Part shown: piece by piece, positions 60,532 to 64,000 of the stretch
Position numbering within the stretch: the first letter of the stretch is position 1
Layout: every line of letters starts with the position of its first letter
Source of the DNA: JABCYV01 sp963696025
GTDB lineage: Bacteria > Acidobacteriota > Terriglobia > Terriglobales > Acidobacteriaceae
DNA length: 64,000 nt
NCBI GenBank assembly: GCA_963696025.1
Contig: CAVOII010000012.1
Span: 1 to 64,000, forward strand
Reading direction: 5' to 3'
The notes under the pieces: generated by a model
Database searches by the model: none
The model's input: only the letters and a program-made list of their open reading frames with translations
What the model was told of the DNA's origin: nothing
Position numbers and translations under genes: made by a program

Positions 60532-61113
60532 ATGACTATACTTGACCTTTCCGCAGATGTTGGCCTCCTGGCTGTCGTTCTCGCCACAGCGAATATCTGC
60601 GTCGGACTGTTGATTGCGGTCCGCTACAGCCCATGGCGGCTGTGGCCACACCGGCGAATCAATATTTTTGCAATCCACAAGTGGACCGCCTGCCTGCTGC
60701 TCGCGTCGGTACTAATTCACCCGGTTATCCTGCTGTTTTGGAGGATCGCCCGCTGGCGCCTGGTGGACATCGTGCTTCCTGTCCGCTCTCCGGTTCAACC
60801 TCTCGAAAACACAATAGGCGCGATCGGCCTGTACCTGATCGTGGTAGTCCTGCTCACATCATATTTTCGGCTTCGGATCGGACGCCGCCGGTGGAAGCTG
60901 TTTCACTATCTGGTTTACGCAGCGGCTGTTTGCATCTTTATTCACGGTTTCTTGGCGGATCCCCAGTTAAAGGGGATGGCAATCGACCCGCTGGACGGTG
61001 AGAAGGTCTTGGTTGAATCTTGTCTGCTGATCGTCGCGCTAGCGACGGCGTGGTCGCGGCGCTACCGGCTGGGGAGGGACCGCAGAGAACGAACTTTCGG
61101 CGTCGGACGCTAG
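60532..61113 (+). CDS. Ferric reductase-like transmembrane protein
   Basis: A 193-residue membrane protein with about six helices (LAVVLATANICVGLLIAV; WTACLLLASVLIHPVILLF; TIGAIGLYLIVVVLLTSYF; KLFHYLVYAAAVCIFIHGFL). His residues lie in paired positions in two helices (IHKW...IHPV and FHYL...IHGF), the bis-heme pattern of the ferric reductase/MsrQ/NOX membrane domain. It lacks a cytosolic flavin domain, so electrons must come from a partner. Near a multiheme cytochrome, a role in respiratory electron transfer is likely. Confidence 0.85.
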   Translation: MTILDLSADVGLLAVVLATANICVGLLIAVRYSPWRLWPHRRINIFAIHKWTACLLLASVLIHPVILLFWRIARWRLVDIVLPVRSPVQPLENTIGAIGLYLIVVVLLTSYFRLRIGRRRWKLFHYLVYAAAVCIFIHGFLADPQLKGMAIDPLDGEKVLVESCLLIVALATAWSRRYRLGRDRRERTFGVGR

Positions 61114-61144
61114 TCGTCCAAGTCAGTGGCTTGCCTTTGTCGTC

Positions 61145-61957
61145 TCAGTCCATGTGGTCGTGGCCATGGCCCTGGCGCTCGACCGACCAGATGTCTTCCG
61201 GCTTCTGCTCGAAGGGGTAAACATGGACCATCCATCCGAAAATCTGCGGGACGAACTTTCCTCCAGCCGCATCACAGTCTTCCTTAGTGACGATGGAACC
61301 ACCCAGTCCGAACTTTGGATTCGGCATCCCCGCTTGCCCCCTTTGATCTTGAGGAGGCATACACAGGTTAACGTGAGCGTGCCATTGAGCTATGCTGAGT
61401 GGAACCCGCGAGTCGAGTAAGTCCTCACTGGAATTTTTGGGGGCGGTGTACATCACGCCGATCAGTTTGTAGTCGTCGCCGTGTTTCTCATAAAGCAACG
61501 ACGTGGGATGGTCAGGATTGAAATGCTGGCTGGCTTCAAACGCGTACATGTAATTGGTGAAGTGATATTGCTTCTGCGGCCGGTTAGGCATGAAAATCTT
61601 AAAGCCGTCAGCCAGAGCGATTTTGTAGTCAACATATTTGGCAGCGACTTTGCGCGCGGCGCCCACTACCTGCTCCGCTTTTTCCTGGTCTCCAGGCTTC
61701 AGGTCGCGAAGCGAGGTCATCTTCATGTGCGGACCCATGTCCATGTGATGACCTTCCATGGAGTGCATGGCGTGAGCGCTGCCATCGCCCATGCCGGGCA
61801 TTTCGTGCATATCGGTCCCGTTTTCGTTCGACGTATCCGGACCGGGCATATTCATATTCGACATGTCGTGCGCGGCAGCCTGCGGTTTCTGTTCTTGCGC
61901 CCACACCAACGAAAGCGCGAATACCATCGAAGCGAGGGCTAAAATTCGTTTAGACAT
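61145..61957 (-). CDS. His/Met-rich secreted protein
   Basis: A 270-residue protein with a Sec signal (ILALASMVFALSLVWA). Residues 28-80 are packed with Met and His (HDMSNMNMPG; GDGSAHAMHSMEGHHMDMG; HMKM), a metal-binding composition most often linked to copper or silver. The globular remainder contains FTNYMYAFEASQHFNPDHPT, AQWHAHVNLCMPP and FGWMVHVYPF, with many His, ending GHGHDHMD. Probably a periplasmic metal-binding or metal-handling protein; no enzyme family recognised. Convergent with the ferric-reductase-like gene. Confidence 0.78.
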   Translation of the reverse strand: MSKRILALASMVFALSLVWAQEQKPQAAAHDMSNMNMPGPDTSNENGTDMHEMPGMGDGSAHAMHSMEGHHMDMGPHMKMTSLRDLKPGDQEKAEQVVGAARKVAAKYVDYKIALADGFKIFMPNRPQKQYHFTNYMYAFEASQHFNPDHPTSLLYEKHGDDYKLIGVMYTAPKNSSEDLLDSRVPLSIAQWHAHVNLCMPPQDQRGQAGMPNPKFGLGGSIVTKEDCDAAGGKFVPQIFGWMVHVYPFEQKPEDIWSVERQGHGHDHMD

Positions 61958-62082
61958 GGCTGTATCTCCAAAGAATTCTTTGCATTGTACTAACCCTGAA
62001 TCAATTGAGTTGTTTCTGCAATGGCAGAGTAGTCATGGAGAGTTACGGCGGTAACAAAATAAAGAAGATGCTAGACGATCTC

Positions 62083-62577
62083 TCATTCAGATCGATCGAG
62101 AGGCTTCATCATCGCAAAAAGGGGCGTGCCGAACAGATCGTGTGGACCATCATTGACGTGCTCGAAGCCAAAACCCTCATACAGGCGTATGGCGGGAGTT
62201 AAGAATGGCGTAGTAGTGAGAAGCAATCGTTTGTAGCCATTCGCCAGGGCGAATTCCTCTATTGTCCGCAGCAGCAATTTACCGATGCCAGAACCCCGAG
62301 CTACGGGGTGAACAGCCATACCGCGAATGTATAGCAATTCTTGCTTGGGAATGGCAGACCCGGTCGCCACTATCGCGGCAGTGTCCAAGGCAATCCAGAC
62401 TGGCCCTTCTCGCATGCGATTCTCGATTTGTTCGCAGCTAATCGCGGTTGCTGCAAATCCTCCATCCGTGTAGAGCGGCCTATATTCCAGGAACGCCTGC
62501 TGCAGCAGGGCAGATATTGCAGCCGCATCGCTGGGTTCGCCCCTGCGAATCTGGATTTGAGATTGCGATGGTCTCAT
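62083..62577 (-). CDS. GNAT-family N-acetyltransferase
   Basis: A 164-residue acetyltransferase: N-terminal IQIRRGEPSDAAAISALLQQ, the central strand LLYIRGMAVHPVARGSGIGK with the acetyl-CoA loop (RGSGIG), then LLLTTTPFLTPAIRLYEGFG. Substrate unknown. Its ATG is 2 nt after the stop of the protoporphyrinogen oxidase gene on the same strand, so they are cotranscribed. Full length. Confidence 0.9.
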   Translation of the reverse strand: MRPSQSQIQIRRGEPSDAAAISALLQQAFLEYRPLYTDGGFAATAISCEQIENRMREGPVWIALDTAAIVATGSAIPKQELLYIRGMAVHPVARGSGIGKLLLRTIEEFALANGYKRLLLTTTPFLTPAIRLYEGFGFEHVNDGPHDLFGTPLFAMMKPLDRSE

Positions 62578-62579
62578 CC

Positions 62580-64000
62580 CTAACTCACAATCGCCTGCTG
62601 ACGATCACCCAGCAGCCCGCCTTCCGCCAACGCCCGCTCGGCCGCTTCTTTCCCCGAACGCACGCAGTCAGGCACGCCGATTCCGCGATAAGCGTTGCCC
62701 GCAAGCGCCAATCCAGGGAGTGGCCGACGCAAACGTTCGATCCGTTCCAATCGTTCCAAGTGGCCGACGTTGTATTGCGCCATTGCCGCTCTCCATTTAT
62801 AGACGCGGGCAAAAAGAGGTTCAGCGCCGATGCCGAGAATCTGCCGCAGTTCTTCACCCACGATGCGGAGAATTTCATCGTCTGCCAATTCGAGAATCGG
62901 TTCATCTCGCGATCCGCCCAGAAAACACCGGAGGAGGGCGCGGCCTTCAGGCGCACGATGCGAAAACTTGTTGTGCACGAAAGTGGCGGCAAGCACACGT
63001 TTGCCTGCGCTGCGAGGCACAAGGAAACCGAAGCCGGGAGGCAATGACTTCCGCACCCCGCGGTCATAACCCAGCGCTACGGTCACTGAGGAACTGTATT
63101 GGATCTCGCAGAGTTCAGAGGCAAGATCTGCATGGCGGATGCGGAGCAGCTTCGCAGCCGCCATCGCAGGTACAGCAAGGATGACTGCATCGTAAACGTC
63201 GGATTGCGCACCAGCGGAGACCAACCACCCCTCATTTTCAAACTCGGTACTTTGCACGGGAGTATTAAGGCGTAGCCATGACGGGTCTAAGCGAGCCACC
63301 AGGGCGTCCACCATCTCCTGCATTCCACTCTTAAGCGAAGTGAAAAGAGCTGGCGCGGAAGACGACTGCGAAATCTTCCTGTGTGTTGACCGCATCGCGC
63401 GGGCAAGACTGCCGTGGGTCCGCTCCATTTCTACGAAACGAGGGAGCACAGCGCCCACACTAAGAGATGAGGCATCCCCGCCGTAGACGCCGGTGAGCAA
63501 TGGATCAGCGAGGCGATCCACCATTTCCGCGCCATAATGTCGCTCGACAAACGAGGCAACGCTCTCATCACCAGACGAGTTTCGTGGATGGAACCATTCG
63601 CGTGCTATGCGCAGCTTCGTGGCAATAGAAAATAACGGCGACAAAGCTGATGACAAAATACTGGTCGGAACCATGAACATCAAACCGTCGGGAATGGTTA
63701 TCAGCCGGCCGTTCACCAGGATGTATGTCTTGCGTGCCGCGTCGTTGGAGCCGATTAGTTGATCGCTTAATCCAATCTGGCGGCAGAGATCCGCGGCCCA
63801 CGGTTTCTCTGTGAGGAAAGAGTCAGGACCAGCCTCGACCACGCAACCGTCTACGTGTTCGGTGACCAGAACGCCGCCGAAACGGGGACCGGCCTCGTAA
63901 AGTACATATTGCAACGGAGCACCGGCACGACGTTGTTGTTCGAGAACGAAGGCAGCGGAGAGTCCGGAGATGCCGCCACCGATGATGGCGATGCGTTTCA
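62580..64000 (-). CDS. hemY: Protoporphyrinogen oxidase (HemY type), 5' end cut by window
   Basis: The minus strand from the right edge reads KRIAIIGGGISGLSAAFVLE, the FAD dinucleotide-binding motif; only the first base of the ATG is outside the window. Following marks are EAGPRFGGVLVTEHVDGCVV, EAGPDSFLTEKP, FVERHYGAEMVDRLADPLLT, GVYGGDASSLSV and the C-terminal GLALAGNAYRGIGVPDCVRS. The length, about 473 residues, is normal. The enzyme oxidises protoporphyrinogen IX (or coproporphyrinogen III in coproheme-pathway organisms) during heme synthesis at the membrane. It is followed by a GNAT gene at 2 nt. The internal TTG at 63914 is not the start. Confidence 0.93.
   Translation of the reverse strand, partial: KRIAIIGGGISGLSAAFVLEQQRRAGAPLQYVLYEAGPRFGGVLVTEHVDGCVVEAGPDSFLTEKPWAADLCRQIGLSDQLIGSNDAARKTYILVNGRLITIPDGLMFMVPTSILSSALSPLFSIATKLRIAREWFHPRNSSGDESVASFVERHYGAEMVDRLADPLLTGVYGGDASSLSVGAVLPRFVEMERTHGSLARAMRSTHRKISQSSSAPALFTSLKSGMQEMVDALVARLDPSWLRLNTPVQSTEFENEGWLVSAGAQSDVYDAVILAVPAMAAAKLLRIRHADLASELCEIQYSSSVTVALGYDRGVRKSLPPGFGFLVPRSAGKRVLAATFVHNKFSHRAPEGRALLRCFLGGSRDEPILELADDEILRIVGEELRQILGIGAEPLFARVYKWRAAMAQYNVGHLERLERIERLRRPLPGLALAGNAYRGIGVPDCVRSGKEAAERALAEGGLLGDRQQAIVS

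Overview
The window looks like a chromosomal segment of an Acidobacteriota bacterium (class Terriglobia-like). This rests on family content: an Oar-type TonB-dependent receptor with a carboxypeptidase-like N-terminal domain, three Pkn-type Ser/Thr kinases (two with beta-propeller tails, one with a TolB-like/TPR tail), two ECF sigma factors, a bactofilin and several small secreted proteins of a type common in that phylum. No 16S gene is present, so the assignment is an inference.

Layout. 0.5-5.6 kb: a multi-PAS histidine kinase with a receiver-only response regulator, then an ECF sigma factor coupled to a ChrR-like cupin anti-sigma factor. 5.8-25.3 kb: a mosaic of housekeeping and small genes (bS21 with a coupled acidic micro-ORF, kinases, a porin/TauE pair, GerW-like, DUF1059, small membrane proteins, bactofilin). 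It is peppered with a roughly 50-65 nt dispersed inverted repeat and carries two IS110 copies and an IS1182 element; the IS1182 sits inside one copy of the dispersed repeat. 25.6-31 kb: a decayed mobile zone with an IS481 copy whose catalytic Glu is changed to Gln, a tRNA-Phe 3' fragment, a frameshifted phage terminase, a DUF5681 protein, a truncated methyltransferase, a recombinase tail and a PQQ-dehydrogenase fragment.

31.3-47 kb is a long run of plus-strand genes for envelope, redox and halogen-related chemistry. It holds a Tat-exported metallophosphoesterase, a cupredoxin, an ECF sigma factor, an FNR-like flavoprotein, TatC, a Tat-exported ferritin-like protein and TatA/TatB. These are followed, with overlapping codons, by a type III polyketide synthase and an O-methyltransferase, then a vanadium haloperoxidase, an Oar-like TonB receptor and a membrane-anchored iodothyronine-deiodinase-like protein. 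The deiodinase-like gene is interrupted by an in-frame TGA exactly at the selenocysteine position and has a SECIS-like hairpin behind it, so I read it as a selenoprotein. A haloperoxidase and a putative reductive dehalogenase bracketing a polyketide synthase, methyltransferase and receptor suggest a halogenated-metabolite cycle; that is a hypothesis.

47-64 kb: an IS91 fragment fused into a PAS kinase, a DHFR-like protein, and a compact locus of a proline-rich repeat peptide, a prolyl-hydroxylase-like enzyme, a second 2OG-Fe(II)-like protein and a DxD glycosyltransferase-like protein. This last locus is a good candidate for an undescribed hydroxyproline or O-glycosylated peptide system. After it come a third kinase, a histone-like Lys-rich protein, secreted proteins, a nine-heme cytochrome divergent from a ferric-reductase-like membrane protein, a His/Met-rich secreted protein, a GNAT protein and protoporphyrinogen oxidase cut by the window end.
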